From assembly GCF_001552215.1 (NCBI RefSeq), contig NZ_BCQT01000006.1:620001-684000 (forward strand): a stretch of 64,000 nucleotides of DNA. Reading direction: 5' to 3'. Source of the stretch: Actinomadura macra NBRC 14102 (GTDB lineage: Bacteria > Actinomycetota > Actinomycetes > Streptosporangiales > Streptosporangiaceae). This document shows positions 49,451 to 58,513 of this stretch, one piece after another. Below the pieces are notes generated by a model, which made no database searches, was not told where the DNA came from, and saw only the letters and a program-made list of their open reading frames with translations. Every line of letters starts with the position of its first letter. Positions within the stretch are counted from its first letter, which is position 1. A program made the position numbers and the translations under genes.

Positions 49451-49942
49451 ATGAGCACGAAGCCCGACGTCGACCCGCCCCGTCCCCCGACGGGCGCGGC
49501 GTTCCTGGTGGCCCAGCTCGGGGCGCACGCGGCGGCCCTGTTCGGCGACCGGATCGCCGGGCTGGACCTGACGCCTCCGCAGGCCGGACTGCTACGCCTG
49601 CTGGCCGGGACTCCGGGACGCAGCCAGCGCGAACTCGCCGACGCCCTCGGCATGCCCCCCAGTCGCTTCGTCCCCTTCGCCGACGGGCTGGAGGAACGAG
49701 GACTGATCGAGCGCCGCCGGAATCCCCGGGACCGCCGCCTGCACGCGCTGCACCTGACGGACCAGGGCGTCGCCCTGCTGGCCAAGGTCGGTGACGCCGG
49801 AGCGGCACACGAACAGCAGTTCTGCCAGGCGCTCTCCCCGGCCGAGCACCGGCAACTGATCTCGCTGCTCGGCCGCATCGCCGACCAGCAGGGCCTCACT
49901 CCCGGAGTCCACCCGGGCTACCGGACATTCCGCCCGCACTGA
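49451..49942 (+). CDS. MarR-family transcriptional regulator
   Basis: 163-aa MarR protein. GLDLTPPQAGLLRLLAGTPGRSQRELADALGMPPSRFVPFADGLEERGLIERRRNPRDRRLHALHLT contains the winged helix and the DxRxxxxxLT wing motif. ATG at 49451 was selected, since upstream in-frame sequence lies in the promoter region. It faces the six-helix membrane protein, which it probably represses, with the ligand unknown. No cysteine redox switch is apparent apart from one C-terminal Cys (FCQAL). Confidence 0.93.
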   Translation: MSTKPDVDPPRPPTGAAFLVAQLGAHAAALFGDRIAGLDLTPPQAGLLRLLAGTPGRSQRELADALGMPPSRFVPFADGLEERGLIERRRNPRDRRLHALHLTDQGVALLAKVGDAGAAHEQQFCQALSPAEHRQLISLLGRIADQQGLTPGVHPGYRTFRPH

Positions 49943-49978
49943 GCGGCCGGCCCGAAGGGGCCACAGGTGGGAGGCGCC

Positions 49979-50015
49979 TATGGCCGGGAGTATGGCCGGG
50001 AGCTATGGCCGGGAG
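49979..50015. repeat. Three 12-bp direct repeats at the DUF3052 gene end
   Basis: TATGGCCGGGAG occurs at 49979, 49991 and, after one base, 50004; the last copy extends into the end of the DUF3052 gene and includes its stop. The repeat lies between two convergent genes. It may reflect slippage. Confidence 0.7.
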
Positions 50016-50419
50016 CCGCGGTTCTCCTTGCGGCGGACGAACTTCAACCCCGACCAGTCGTCCGCCAGCGCGGCGACCTTCACATCGACCACGCCCAGCG
50101 GCAGGAAGAGCTCGCGCAGCGCGTTCTCGGTGATGTCACTGTTGTGCCCCGCCGCCCGGCGGGGCCAGGCGATCCAGACCATGGCATGATCCGCCAGATC
50201 CGCGACCAGCCGCGGCCCCTCGGACGCCAGCTCGTCGAGCTCCCGGTAGAAGGCCAGGGTGACGTCAGCGTTCGCCGGGCCTCCGTCGGTCACGGTGCAG
50301 TCCTCGGGAAGGCCGGGGATGGTCCACTGCTCCGGGCGGTGGGTGAGGTGCACTCGGTCGCCGGGCTTGATGCCGATCTTCTTGGCGAGCGGGGTACCCG
50401 AATATCCGGAGGAGGCCAC
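50003..50419 (-). CDS. DUF3052 family protein
   Basis: 138-aa protein matching DUF3052. The start YSGTPLAKKIGIKPGDRVHLTHRPEQWTIPGLPE and later 'VDVKVAALADDWSGLKFVRRKENR' are the family signature. The role is unknown; members occur widely in actinobacteria as small cytoplasmic proteins. It contains 'LVADLADHAMVWIAWPRRAAG', the conserved central block. No regulator is adjacent except the convergent MarR gene. The ATG at 50419 gives the normal family length. Confidence 0.9.
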   Translation of the reverse strand: MASSGYSGTPLAKKIGIKPGDRVHLTHRPEQWTIPGLPEDCTVTDGGPANADVTLAFYRELDELASEGPRLVADLADHAMVWIAWPRRAAGHNSDITENALRELFLPLGVVDVKVAALADDWSGLKFVRRKENRGSRP

Positions 50420-50525
50420 GGCGCAACTGTAACCCGCCCCCCATTGTGATGTTGATAAACAGCCGCAGTGAAGCTTGGCACAGCGTGTACTGAAACGCGG
50501 CGGCCTTTCGGCGCCGGACGGAAAA

Positions 50526-50551
50526 GGCCGGGGAGGTTCCTCTCCCCGGCC
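50526..50551 (-). terminator. Rho-independent terminator of the amidohydrolase gene
   Basis: A perfect 10-bp stem (GGCCGGGGAG/CTCCCCGGCC) with a 6-base loop lies just downstream of the minus-strand amidohydrolase stop at 50565. On the minus strand it is followed by TTTTC. Position and T-run make a convincing terminator. Confidence 0.8.
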
Positions 50552-50564
50552 CCCGGCAAGTGCT

Positions 50565-52418
50565 CTATCCGGAAATCTCCTCGGCGAGCTGGCAGCAGCA
50601 CCTGTCGCCGGCCTGGCAGTTGTGCCCTGCCTTGCCGCCTTGGACGAACGCCGCGGGAACAGCCGCCGTCCGGGCGCCGCTCGGCCGCTCGTAGACGACC
50701 CGGCCTCCGACCACCGTCGCGGTCACCTGGAGGTTCTCAAGACCGTGCGGGTCACGGCCGAGCACATCACCGCCGACGATGCAGATGTCGGCCGCCTTCC
50801 CGGGTTCGAGCGTGCCCTTCCAGCGTTCCGCGTGGTCCTGCCATGCCGCCGTGCGGGTGTAGGTGGCCAGCGCCTCCGGTAGTGCGATGCGCTCCGCCTT
50901 CCCGGCAACGCTGCCGTCCGCTCCTTCCCGGAGAACGGCCGTCATGACACCGCGCAGCCAATGGGGCGCCACCACCGGCGCGTCCGATCCGGACGTCACC
51001 TTGACGCCCGCCTGGAGCGCGCTGCGGTACGGCCACTGGTACTCCGTCAGCGCGGGGCCGATGATCGATTCGAGGACGCGCCCCTGTAGGTAGAGGATCT
51101 CCGCGTTCAGGTTCGCGCCGATGTCGTGGCGCGCCATCGTCCGCAGCGTCCGCGCCGACGGGAAATTGCAGTGGATCACATAGTGGCGCAGGTCCGCCCG
51201 GTGCCAGTGCGCTCCGCCCGCCTTGACATAACCCGCGACCACCGCGTCGGTCGTGGCGTCGCCGCACGCGTGCGTACCGACCTGGAAACCGCCCTTGACG
51301 GCGATATTGATCATTTCATGTAGGTTCGCGACCTGCTCGGCCTGTGACGCGCCCTCGATGGTGAGGCTGCCGTTGGCCCCGTTCAGGTACGGCTTGTTCA
51401 TCCACGCGGTCCTGAACCGGGGGATGCCGTCCGCGAAGACCTTCACACCGGCGACGCGGAGCGTCTGGGGATCGACCCCGCGGAGAGGCTGGTAGGCGTC
51501 CAGGACGGCGCGCAGCGACCGCGGCCCGGTTCCGCTCCCCAGCAGCGCGGTGAGACGGAACGGAAGCGCTCCGGCACGCGCCTTCTCGGCGTAGATCGCC
51601 AACGTGTCCAGGTTGATGCCCGGTTCGGTGGCGCTCGTGACGCCCAGAGAGTGCAGGACCTTGATGGCGGCGTCGATGGCCCGCGCGCGCTCGTCCCGGG
51701 TGAACGGCGGGACGATGCCGCTCACAAGGCTCTGCGCGGTCTCGCGCAGGACGCCGGTGGGCTCACCGTTCGCGTCCTTGTCGATGACGCCGCCCGGCGG
51801 CGGAACGGTGTTGCGGGTGATGCCGGCCTTCCGCAGCACGACCGAGTTCACGGACGTCGCGTGCCCCGAGAAGTCGTTGAGGATCACCGGATGGTTCCCC
51901 GAGACGGGGTCGATGTCGGCGGCGACCGGCGGCCGCGGCAACCGGAGTTCCTGCCATCCCCGGCCGCGGATCCACGAGTCCGGCGTCTGCGCGCCCTCCG
52001 CCGCCGAGCGCACCGCGGCGACCAGTTGCTCGATCGTCGCCGTGTCCACGTTGATGTTGAACGGCGCGACGCTCAACCCCTGCGAGGCGAGGTGGAGGTG
52101 CGAGTCGTTGATGCCCGGCAGCACCGTGCCACCACCCGCGTCGAGGACCTTCGTCCGGCGGCCCGTGTACCGCTTCATGTCGCGGGCGCTGCCGACGGCG
52201 AGGACGCGTCCGTCACGGATCGCGACGGCCTCCGCCTTGCGGAAGTGCTTGTCGAGGACGAGAACACGTCCGTTGTTGATGACGAGGTCGGCGTTGCCGT
52301 TGGTGTGCGAGGTCCCCGCGTGCGCGGTCGCGGTCGACAGCATTCCCGTGGCCGCGGTGCCGGCGGTCACGGCCGCGGCCCCGCGCAGTACCTGGCGACG
52401 GTCCATCTCAGGGGTCAT
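50565..52418 (-). CDS. Tat-exported amidohydrolase (YtcJ-like)
   Basis: 617-aa metal-dependent amidohydrolase. The N-terminus MDRRQVLRGAAAVTAGTAATGMLS is a Tat signal (RRQVLR) and leads to a mature domain with LPGINDSHLHLAS (HxH metal site), 'VGTHACGDATTDAVV' (third His) and TSGSDAPVV (catalytic Asp). YtcJ-like proteins of amidohydrolase family 3 have broad or unknown substrates. The C-terminus adds an odd tail NCQAGDRCCC, with a cysteine cluster. ATG at 52418 has AAGGAG upstream. It is followed by a strong terminator, so it is a single-gene unit. Confidence 0.9.
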   Translation of the reverse strand: MTPEMDRRQVLRGAAAVTAGTAATGMLSTATAHAGTSHTNGNADLVINNGRVLVLDKHFRKAEAVAIRDGRVLAVGSARDMKRYTGRRTKVLDAGGGTVLPGINDSHLHLASQGLSVAPFNINVDTATIEQLVAAVRSAAEGAQTPDSWIRGRGWQELRLPRPPVAADIDPVSGNHPVILNDFSGHATSVNSVVLRKAGITRNTVPPPGGVIDKDANGEPTGVLRETAQSLVSGIVPPFTRDERARAIDAAIKVLHSLGVTSATEPGINLDTLAIYAEKARAGALPFRLTALLGSGTGPRSLRAVLDAYQPLRGVDPQTLRVAGVKVFADGIPRFRTAWMNKPYLNGANGSLTIEGASQAEQVANLHEMINIAVKGGFQVGTHACGDATTDAVVAGYVKAGGAHWHRADLRHYVIHCNFPSARTLRTMARHDIGANLNAEILYLQGRVLESIIGPALTEYQWPYRSALQAGVKVTSGSDAPVVAPHWLRGVMTAVLREGADGSVAGKAERIALPEALATYTRTAAWQDHAERWKGTLEPGKAADICIVGGDVLGRDPHGLENLQVTATVVGGRVVYERPSGARTAAVPAAFVQGGKAGHNCQAGDRCCCQLAEEISG

Positions 52419-53089
52419 GACGAGTTTCTCCTTGGGGACTCGTGTCGGGCGTTCTCCATGTCCCGCCGCGCCTGTCATCGATGGGCACACAGGCACGGTG
52501 GTGGCCCACGGACGATTCGCACGGCGGAACCGGCATCGCCGCCCGCAGTTTGGGAGGGTGCGGACACCGGTGCGATCAGGCGCTCGTTGTCGTGGTCGGC
52601 AGAGAGCATCGGGGGGTGGGGCCGGCGCGGCGGGCGTCGGCGAGCCGGCGTCGGGGGTGCTGTGGCACCGTTCCGCCGAGCGACGGAGGCATGTTCAGGT
52701 CCACGTCGCCTGCTGCGAGAAGAGTTCTGGTCCGGCTGGACCGCGGACGATCCCGGATAACACGGCGCACCGCCTGGTGGTGGACAACGTTCCAGGTGAG
52801 ACCGGTATGGACGGCGAAGTCGGCATGTCCGGGACCTCCCTGAAACGGGTGACCGTGACGAATGTGGACAGTGTCCCCAGCGGTGTTGATGAAGTCAACA
52901 CTTGACCTGATCAGGCCACCCGGTGTCCATTGGCCAGCCGACGGCAAGACTCATCCCTCTACCCCTCTTTACCTGCAATGATGTGGCCCGAGTCAGTCTT
53001 TCGACGACACCGAGGGGAATGGGAAGTCAAGTACTCAGGTCGGGTGTTGTTGTCGTCACCACCTTGAAGGGCCATCATGTGCCGGCGGC
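52419..53089. promoter_or_regulatory. 671-bp intergenic region with a palindrome
   Basis: No gene is supported on either strand. Open frames here lack ribosome-binding sites and recognisable residues. A palindrome GTGTTGA-TGAAG-TCAACAC (52883-52901) lies next to a TTGACC-like box, a possible operator and promoter. It probably holds divergent promoters for the amidohydrolase and lipid kinase genes. Confidence 0.4.
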
Positions 53090-54130
53090 ATGATCGGGGT
53101 GATTGGGGGAAGCAAGGCCGCCGTGAGCTCACCCCCACCTCCCACGCCGCCCGTCCGCCCTGGCGAAGGCCAAGCAGTCCCGCCCCCGTCACCACGCGGA
53201 CAGATGCTGGTCTTCGTCAACGCCAAAGCCGGTACGCACGACGCCCGGAAGCTGGAGCACATCGCCGGCCTGCTCCGGGACGCCGGACGGCAGGTGACGG
53301 TCTGCCCCTGCTCGGCGCCTGACGACCTCGAACGGGCCCTCGACGCGCACGGCCGCGAGGATGGCGAGCGTCCCCCCACCGCAGTGGCGGTGGGCGGCGA
53401 CGGGTCCATCAACCGGCTCGTGTCGGTCCTGCATCGGCGCGGCGAGCTGGACCGGTGGACGGTCGGGCTCGTGCCCATGGGCACCGGCAACGATCTGGCG
53501 CGCAACTTGAGCATCCCGCTGGACCCCGAACGCGCCGCGCGGTTGCTGCTCGACGGCGGTGAGCGCGGGCTCGACCTGCTCGTGGACGACGCCGGCGGCG
53601 TGACGCTCAACGCCGTCCACGCCGGGATCGGCGCCGCCGCCGCACAGAGCGCCACGCGGTTCAAGCCGCTGCTGAAAGCCATGGCGTTCCCGGTGGGCGC
53701 GATCCTGGCAGGGCTGCGCCATCCCGGGTGGCACCTGCGCGTGGAGGCCGACGGCCGCGTCGTCGACGAGGGCAAGTTCCTGATGGTGGCGTTGAGCAAC
53801 GCCTCCGGCATCGCCGGGGGGACCGCCGAGCTCGCCGCCGACGGGCACCCCGGCGACGGCGTGCTGGAACTGGTGCTCTCGGCCGCCACCGGCCCTCTCG
53901 CCCGCGCCGGCTATGCGCTGCACCTGCGCGGCGGCACCCACCGGCACCGCGACGACGTCCTGCACACCACCGCGCGCAGCGTCACGATCAGCGGCGAGGA
54001 GTTCCGGGTCAACAGCGACGGCGAGGTGTCGGAAACGCTGACCCGACGCGCCTGGACGCTGCTCCCGCACGCCTGGCGGATGATCGCTCCTCTCCCGATC
54101 CACCCGCCGACCCCTGTCGGCGACAGGTGA
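53090..54130 (+). CDS. Diacylglycerol/sphingosine-kinase-like lipid kinase
   Basis: 346-aa lipid kinase of the YegS/DgkB type. The nucleotide-binding motifs are VGGDGSINRLVSVL (GGDGS about 102-106) and PMGTGNDLARNL (GTGND about 131-135), with a C-terminal beta-sandwich domain (about 170-340). The expected N-terminus is MLVFVNAKAG at 53204; the 38 residues before it from ATG 53090 are Pro/Ser-rich and unconserved, so either start is possible and neither has a strong ribosome-binding site. It phosphorylates diacylglycerol or a related lipid at the cytoplasmic membrane. Confidence 0.9.
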   Translation: MIGVIGGSKAAVSSPPPPTPPVRPGEGQAVPPPSPRGQMLVFVNAKAGTHDARKLEHIAGLLRDAGRQVTVCPCSAPDDLERALDAHGREDGERPPTAVAVGGDGSINRLVSVLHRRGELDRWTVGLVPMGTGNDLARNLSIPLDPERAARLLLDGGERGLDLLVDDAGGVTLNAVHAGIGAAAAQSATRFKPLLKAMAFPVGAILAGLRHPGWHLRVEADGRVVDEGKFLMVALSNASGIAGGTAELAADGHPGDGVLELVLSAATGPLARAGYALHLRGGTHRHRDDVLHTTARSVTISGEEFRVNSDGEVSETLTRRAWTLLPHAWRMIAPLPIHPPTPVGDR

Positions 54131-54288
54131 AGAAATGACCATTACATGAGATGACACGCATTTCTGCAATATCTGGTCACGCATATCCTCACGAGAATGG
54201 CAGTATTCGACTCCGTGCCACGGGGTACATGATCAGCTGAGTGCGATAAAGGGGATCGCTCCGAACTTGCAGAGGAAGAGCCAGCGAT

Positions 54289-55359
54289 ATGAGATATGGG
54301 GTGACTCGCGTCGTCGCGTCGATCGGGGTGTTCGCGGCCGTCGCGTCGACCGGACATGCGGCGGCGGCGCACCAGGCTCCGGAATCGGTACTGGTCAACG
54401 AGTCGTTCACCGGAGTCACCGCAGACTCGCGCTTCATCGGGTACGGCGCCGCCTGCCTGACGGGCGCACCGCGGGGACAGGCGGCGGCGGAGGCCACCAA
54501 TCATCCGCTCGGGAGATGCCGCCGGGACCCGGCCGGCCCCGTGCCACCGGGCGACGCGGCGCCACGTGGGTACCTCCAGCTCACCGACGCCCATATGGAG
54601 GAGACCGGCGCCGCGCTCTTCGACTCGCCGATCCCGGCCGAGGACGGGCTGGAGGTGACCTTCGAGCAGTGGCAGTACGGCAACACCACGCGGGCGCCGG
54701 CCGACGGGATCTCGTTCTTCCTCACCGACGGCGCCGCGAGCCTCACCACACCGGGCGCGTTCGGCGGAAGCCTCGGCTACGCCCAGAAACTCCCGGAGGA
54801 CAGAAGCACCGCCCAGTTCGTCCCCGGCGTCAACGGCGGATACCTCGGTATCGGGCTCGACGTGCTGGGCGACTACTTCGGCGACGGGGAACGGCGCGGG
54901 AACGGTTGCGAGAAGCGCTCCCCCGCTGGGACGAGGTTTCGCCCGCCCGCTCCCGGCCCCAACATCGTCACCGCCCGCGGCCCCGGAAACGGCGTCGAGG
55001 GGTACTGTCTGCTCGACGCCACGACCAGCAACAAGACCTCTACCGGCCCCTGGCCGTCGACGCTTCCCGGGTACCTTCACGGTGACCTGAAGAAGATGCC
55101 CGCCAACGTCACCCCGGCGCGGGCGGAGGCTCTGCTGGAACCGGTGAAACGGGTCATCCGGGTCACGGTGTCACCCGAGCCGAATCCCATGGCGACGGTC
55201 GACATCGATTTCCGGGACGGAAGAGGATTCCAGCGAGTACTACGATTCCGCGCTCCCGAACCCGTCCCGGATACCTACAAGTTCGGGTTCGCCGCCTCCA
55301 CCGGCCCGCTTACCGATGTGCAACTCATCCGCCGGGTCGTCCTGCGTCCCCAGAGTTGA
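54289..55359 (+). CDS. Secreted L-type-lectin-like protein
   Basis: 356-aa exported protein. A signal peptide at residues 1 to about 27 (GVTRVVASIGVFAAVASTGHAAAA) precedes a concanavalin-like beta sandwich. 'FEQWQYGNTTRAPADGISFFLTDGA' and 'GGYLGIGLDVLGDYFG' are the core strands and metal-loop region of L-type/legume lectins. It likely binds glycans outside the cell. The start has GAGGAAGAG upstream. It stands alone, about 160 bases after the lipid kinase. Confidence 0.85.
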   Translation: MRYGVTRVVASIGVFAAVASTGHAAAAHQAPESVLVNESFTGVTADSRFIGYGAACLTGAPRGQAAAEATNHPLGRCRRDPAGPVPPGDAAPRGYLQLTDAHMEETGAALFDSPIPAEDGLEVTFEQWQYGNTTRAPADGISFFLTDGAASLTTPGAFGGSLGYAQKLPEDRSTAQFVPGVNGGYLGIGLDVLGDYFGDGERRGNGCEKRSPAGTRFRPPAPGPNIVTARGPGNGVEGYCLLDATTSNKTSTGPWPSTLPGYLHGDLKKMPANVTPARAEALLEPVKRVIRVTVSPEPNPMATVDIDFRDGRGFQRVLRFRAPEPVPDTYKFGFAASTGPLTDVQLIRRVVLRPQS

Positions 55360-55431
55360 CCGAGGGGCCGGCGGCCGGGGTGTTCTCAGATCTTTGATGG
55401 TGATTCCGGCGCGCCGCATGAATGCTCGGAG

Positions 55432-56307
55432 CTATTTGACCGGGGTGGGACGGTTCTCCGCCGTGAGGAACAGGGGGGCGGCTGCGCCCAGGTTCTTGTT
55501 CACGATCCTTTCCCATCGGCCGTCTTGGATCATCTGGGTGAGAATCCGGGTGATCAGGGCCCGGTCGATGGGATTGCCCTTGGCCATGCCGATGCCGTAT
55601 CGCTCGGTGGTGAAGCGCTTGCCGAGCAGGCGGACCTTGCCTTTGTAGCGGGGTTGGTTGGCGTAGCCGGCCAGAATGGAATCGTCGGTGGAGACCGCGT
55701 CGACGGTCTTGTCCAGCAGCAGCGGCAGGCAATCGCCGAACCCGTCGACCAGCTTGAGGTGCTTACGGCCCCAGGCGTTGCCGGTCGATTCGGTGCCGCC
55801 GAACCTGCTGGCGAGCCGGCGGGGCGAGTTCGAGCCGTCCGCTCCGCAGGTGACCTTGTCCTTGAGGTCGTCGACGTCCGTGATTCGGGTGTCACCGTTA
55901 CGGGTCAGGACGTCCTGGCCGGCGATGAAGTACGGCCCGGCGAAATCGATGATCTTCAGTCGTTCATCGCTGATGGAGTAGCTGGCGATGATCAGGTGGA
56001 CCGCCCCTTTGAGGAGCATGTCCTCGCGGTTGCTGGAGACCACCGGCCGGAAGACCGGGGTGTCGTGCAGGGCGGCCGCGACCTCGCGGGCGATGTCGAT
56101 GTCCAGGCCGTTGCACCGGGTCGCGGCGGGGTTGCACTCCCCGATTCCCGGCTGGTCGAACTTGACGCCGATGTTCAGCGCGTTCCGCATCTGGTAGAGG
56201 GGCCCGTGCTGGGCCGGCGGCGGGGCGGTGTCCCCGCAGGCGGCCGTGCCGGCTAAGCCGAAGGCCGTGGCGATCACCACGGCCAGCCAACGACGATGCT
56301 GGTGCAT
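55432..56307 (-). CDS. Solute-binding lipoprotein of an amino-acid ABC transporter
   Basis: 291-aa lipoprotein. The lipobox is GTAACGD (Cys about 24). The family-3 solute-binding fold is seen in LNIGVKFDQPGIGE, 'DIDIAREVAAAL', 'DFAGPYFIAGQDVL' and a C-terminal lobe. Such proteins bind glutamate, glutamine or similar amino acids for an importer. No permease or ATPase genes are nearby, so it may serve a transporter encoded elsewhere or act as a sensor. ATG at 56307 is used because it begins the signal peptide; it lies just after the next-upstream gene. Confidence 0.88.
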   Translation of the reverse strand: MHQHRRWLAVVIATAFGLAGTAACGDTAPPPAQHGPLYQMRNALNIGVKFDQPGIGECNPAATRCNGLDIDIAREVAAALHDTPVFRPVVSSNREDMLLKGAVHLIIASYSISDERLKIIDFAGPYFIAGQDVLTRNGDTRITDVDDLKDKVTCGADGSNSPRRLASRFGGTESTGNAWGRKHLKLVDGFGDCLPLLLDKTVDAVSTDDSILAGYANQPRYKGKVRLLGKRFTTERYGIGMAKGNPIDRALITRILTQMIQDGRWERIVNKNLGAAAPLFLTAENRPTPVK

Positions 56308-56354
56308 GCTCTGGGCTTCTTCGGAGTGAGGGAGATGCGGTCGGTGAAGCGGTG

Positions 56355-57665
56355 TCAGTCGGTCGCGGTGGCCTGGGAGCCGGTGGGATCCAGGCGCAGG
56401 GTGCATCCAGGGTCGGTGCGCAGGTCGGTGACGATGAGCTGGAGGCTGCGGCTGCCGTGCTTGCCCAGGGGGATCTCCTGGTTGAGGGTCGTCTGACTCG
56501 GCTGGGAGGTGAACGAGCGCAGGATCTGCCCGTCGGCCTTGACCTGCGCGGTGATCTGCATACCGAAGGTGCAGGGCGAGATCTGTTCGGTGGGCAGTAC
56601 CTTGAGCGCCAGGTGCAGGGTCCAGGTCCGGTGCGCGGGCAACGAACGGAAGTCAAGCGTCGCCCGCTGCTGGGCCGCGGACCGATCGGCCTTGGTGATC
56701 TGCTGCGTGGGAACGGCCAACTGCACCGTGTACGTCGACGGGCCGCGGAGCATCCAGCCCGCGGCGCCTCCAGCCAGCAGTACTCCACCCACCACGGCCG
56801 CCAACGCGATCCCGCGCAGACGTTGCCGGACAGCCCTGATCCTCGCCGCGCCCAGGGAAGGCCCCCGCTGAACGGCACGATCTATCTGATCAACACGGGT
56901 ACCGGCCGGCGAGCGGGGGTGCACCACGTCCTGCGGGGGGACGGGCAAGGGCTCGTCCGCGTCGCCGACACCACGGGTCGCTGGGGCGGGCGGCGGCGTG
57001 CTGGTGTCGATCACCGGCGGCGGCTGGACGTCCACGGGGGCGTCGGGGCCACCATCCCGGGACTCAGGGGCGGCGGGGAGGGTCCCGCTCTGGGTCAGTT
57101 CCTCCAGAGCGGCGTCGAAGTAGCCCCAGACTGTGGGGGCCTGGCCGCCGGTCTGCGGCAGGCGACCCTGGTCTGCCTGTAACCACCAGTCCTGCCAGGA
57201 GCGGCGCGTTCCGTAATCGCCCTGCCGGTATCCCTTCGGGTCTTTCTCTTCCAGGATCGCCAGGAACACGTCCACACAGACCTCGACGCGCGGTTTGGCG
57301 GGCATCGCTCCCCCGGCCGGTGCCCGCCCGGTGACCAGTTCCCCGATCCGCTGTCCGCCGGCCTTCCGTCGGTTGGCGTCCACTCGCGCCAGCCGGCTGA
57401 ACTCCACGGCCTCTTTGCGGACGATGAGCGCCCGCAACTCCTGGACCTGCAGCTCCCGGTCTTGTCCCGGTCGCTCCCGTAACTCGGCTTCCTTCTCCGG
57501 GAGTGCCGTCTGGGCCTCCCGGCCCGCGATCAGCCAGTCGCACAGCCGCCGTTCGACCTCCGCATGTGACACACCGTAGGAGTAGACGACCAGGTCGAGG
57601 GCACGCAGCATCGCGACGAAATGCACCGTCGCCTGTTTGGGTTCCCGCTTCACGGCTACTGCCAC
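56355..57665 (-). CDS. Membrane-anchored protein of unknown function
   Basis: 436 aa. The N-terminal ~190 residues are helical and hydrophilic (LRALDLVVYSYGVSHAEVERRLCDWLIAG...). They are followed by a Pro-rich linker, one membrane helix (about 284-302, IALAAVVGGVLLAGGAAGWML) and an extracytoplasmic beta-rich domain of about 130 residues with a conserved-looking Cys pair (SPCTFGM...DPGCTLRL). No known motif. It precedes the solute-binding lipoprotein by 47 bases on the same strand, so they may be one operon with a linked sensor role. GTG at 57665 has GGGAGGTC upstream. Confidence 0.72.
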   Translation of the reverse strand: MAVAVKREPKQATVHFVAMLRALDLVVYSYGVSHAEVERRLCDWLIAGREAQTALPEKEAELRERPGQDRELQVQELRALIVRKEAVEFSRLARVDANRRKAGGQRIGELVTGRAPAGGAMPAKPRVEVCVDVFLAILEEKDPKGYRQGDYGTRRSWQDWWLQADQGRLPQTGGQAPTVWGYFDAALEELTQSGTLPAAPESRDGGPDAPVDVQPPPVIDTSTPPPAPATRGVGDADEPLPVPPQDVVHPRSPAGTRVDQIDRAVQRGPSLGAARIRAVRQRLRGIALAAVVGGVLLAGGAAGWMLRGPSTYTVQLAVPTQQITKADRSAAQQRATLDFRSLPAHRTWTLHLALKVLPTEQISPCTFGMQITAQVKADGQILRSFTSQPSQTTLNQEIPLGKHGSRSLQLIVTDLRTDPGCTLRLDPTGSQATATD

Positions 57666-58513
57666 CAGGACCTCCCGGCACTTCCCGGCCGCCCGCGCCC
57701 TGGGCGGACCAGGGAATCGTCGGGAACCGTCTCCTCACTCAGGATAACCCCCCAAGCACCGGACGAGCGTGGCCCAAAGCGGCACCGACCACCAGCAGTG
57801 ACGGGGACCCCCGGCCATCCCGCGCTCTCCCGGACGGCTACAGGCTCTCCCAACCGGATATCCCAGGTCCCCGGCACCCAACCATTCAGCGCAAACCCCG
57901 AGCTCCCGGCTCACACGCCCCCCTCATCACAGCCAGGACGCCTCCTGAACCTCTCGTCGCGGACGGCCGGGACTCCGCCACGCCCTCTGCCCGAAGCCCC
58001 CCGTGATCCGCGGGGAATTGCCGGCAGGCGACATCCGGGAGGGAGATCACGGGACATCCACCCGCCGGGACGAAGGGACGCGCAATTCTCGTCAAGGACA
58101 GGGAGGCCCGGGACCAGCACAAACAGGGCTGGATCCGGTAGTGGCCGGGGACATGCGGGCCCGCCAGGGCGACCACTACACAAAGGGCACCAATACCGGA
58201 AAGAACCGCCCGCAGGCGGGGCTGCCACACAATCGCCAGCCGGAAACCGATCAATTAGCGTCGATCTCAACTGCACAAAGGCCCTCGCGCCGAGCAGTGG
58301 TCTCACACTCACACCCCCGATCGTGAGGTGATCACAGGAGATGTCACGCCAGGCACATCACCGCGCCCGGACCCTCCGATGCTTTGACGCCCTCTGAGCG
58401 GAGGGCCCACGGACCCCCGGTAGCTGGGCCAACAGCCACCTCGGGGACATCGGAACGCGGCCCACCCGCCCAGAAGGCAACCTCCGCAGACCACAATCCG
58501 AGAGGTCAGTCCC
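57666..58513. other. 848-bp gap with no supported gene
   Basis: Both strands have only unsupported frames here (GC-rich, no ribosome-binding site, no family match). The sequence is divergent between a minus-strand and a plus-strand gene, so it likely contains both promoters. An AT-rich patch near 58244-58270 is the best candidate for a promoter of the downstream cyclase-like gene. Confidence 0.35.

Noticed and set aside
52442..52905. Open frames in the 671-bp gap upstream of the lipid kinase
   Set aside because: Cys/Arg-rich, no ribosome-binding site, and overlapping a palindrome; no support as genes.
57666..58513. Open frames on both strands in the gap before the cyclase-like gene
   Set aside because: They overlap each other in several frames, have Pro/Arg-biased composition and no known domain.
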